41,269 nucleotides of DNA from assembly GCA_039819065.1 (NCBI GenBank), contig JBCBSS010000060.1, forward strand, positions 1-41,269, in the 5' to 3' direction. Numbering within the stretch: the stretch's first letter is position 1; each line of letters opens with the position of its first letter. The stretch is from JBCBSS01 sp039819065 (GTDB lineage: Bacteria; Bacteroidota; Bacteroidia; Cytophagales; Cyclobacteriaceae). Shown here piece by piece: positions 40,784 through 41,269 of this stretch. Both the position numbers and the translations under genes were made by a program. The notes below the pieces were generated by a model, which ran no database searches, was not told the origin of the DNA, and saw nothing but the letters and a program-made list of their open reading frames with translations.

Positions 40784-41269
40784 TTACTTCCTTAAAAGTT
40801 TATCCATTAGTTTAGAAAATGCAGGAGACGAAGGAGGTGGAGCGTTATCATCATAAAGTTTACCTTTATGGTATACCACATACCTCGGAAGAGATGTAAC
40901 TTTGAGCTTTTTCCTTATTGGTGACCTATATCCAATCCGAAGATGAATTTCTTGATCTGAATCTCTGAATTTTAAAGCTTGCTCCCAAAGCTTTTGACTC
41001 GAATCTATAGATATATGCAGGAACTTAACACCCTTTATCTTATATTCTTCGGCTATATGTCCAGCGTTCTGAAACTCTCTAATACAAGCGTTGCACCTAG
41101 ATCCCCAAAATTCGATGTAAATAATATCGTTTTTGTATTCCTCCAGATATTGCTTATACCTTTCATTAGAAGTCTTAACTACCTGCAATGAGTACCTTTC
41201 CTCTACTTGTTTCTCAGAAAACTGTTGTTCGAAGGGAACTTCACTTACCAGGTCACTTATAATTTTCTC
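40784..41269 (-). CDS. Thioredoxin-like (TlpA/AhpC-type) protein, partial, 5' end off the right edge
   Basis: I extended the frame upstream of 41188 by hand: no stop occurs and it continues to the window edge, giving 161 residues of the C-terminal part. The thioredoxin fold is clear: DIIYIEFWGSRCNACIREFQ with the redox pair C-N-A-C, then FLHISIDSS, and a cis-Pro segment VTSLPRYVVYHKGKL. Such proteins reduce disulfides or mature c-type cytochromes in the periplasm of Bacteroidota; TlpA-like proteins usually have a signal peptide, which would lie outside the window. The last residues (PPPSSPAFSKLMDKLLRK) are ordinary for the family. Confidence 0.88.
   Translation of the reverse strand, partial: EKIISDLVSEVPFEQQFSEKQVEERYSLQVVKTSNERYKQYLEEYKNDIIYIEFWGSRCNACIREFQNAGHIAEEYKIKGVKFLHISIDSSQKLWEQALKFRDSDQEIHLRIGYRSPIRKKLKVTSLPRYVVYHKGKLYDDNAPPPSSPAFSKLMDKLLRK

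Overview
The window reads as a chromosomal segment of a Bacteroidota bacterium, most likely of the Cytophagales type; I cannot name a genus. The reasons are two TonB-dependent receptors with N-terminal carboxypeptidase-regulatory-like domains, many short lipoproteins, a membrane-anchored LuxR-type regulator, start codons without clear Shine-Dalgarno sequences, and small families that I know almost only from this phylum (DUF6660-, DUF6702- and DUF6686-like proteins, and the HupE/UreJ-like protein). I see no rRNA, tRNA, CRISPR array, transposase, integrase or prophage gene.

Layout. 1-2333 (minus): a ferrous iron operon, feoA-feoB-FeoB-associated Cys-rich protein, with 4-base overlaps. 2818-5802: a periplasmic histidine phosphatase with a suspicious A7 tract at its 5' end, a MATE exporter, and a Cys-rich DUF6686-like protein with a small partner. 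About 5870-7114: a non-coding stretch dominated by a degenerate tandem repeat array. 7115-13122 (minus): GlxA-type regulator, two paralogous small membrane proteins with an invariant three-Cys motif, a His-rich lipoprotein, a TonB receptor and a DJ-1/PfpI lipoprotein. I infer an uncharacterised metal-linked uptake locus. 13239-15501 (plus): small stand-alone enzymes (two VOC proteins, DUF1801, a frameshifted RibD/DHFR-like protein, a SnoaL-like protein). 15502-20139: a repeat-rich region with twin small membrane proteins, a membrane LuxR regulator, an AraC regulator and an SRPBCC protein. 20140-23649 (minus): a hemerythrin-like protein behind a strong palindrome, and a TonB receptor behind a Cys/His-rich DUF6660 protein. 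23975-29793 (plus): an LCIB-type carbonic anhydrase, a GDPD lipoprotein, a PhoX-type phosphatase and a remarkable lipoprotein that fuses glyoxalase-like, di-haem cytochrome c and rhodanese modules. 30249-34564 (minus): M19 dipeptidase, DUF6702, HupE-like and a 5'-nucleotidase split over two overlapping genes. 34939-40438 (plus): a LolA-like protein with an Asp-box propeller protein, then a calcium-binding FG-GAP/VCBS protein. 40784-41269: the 3' part of a thioredoxin-like gene entering from the right.

Functional themes are metal acquisition (Feo, two TonB loci, HupE-like permease), periplasmic phosphate scavenging (GDPD, PhoX, split 5'-nucleotidase, histidine phosphatase), and exported redox or calcium proteins. 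The second striking theme is non-coding: at least five families of short palindromic or paired-hairpin repeats fill nearly every large intergenic gap, and several are joined into composite modules. This resembles REP/BIME-like or MITE-like mosaics, but no mobilising gene is in view.
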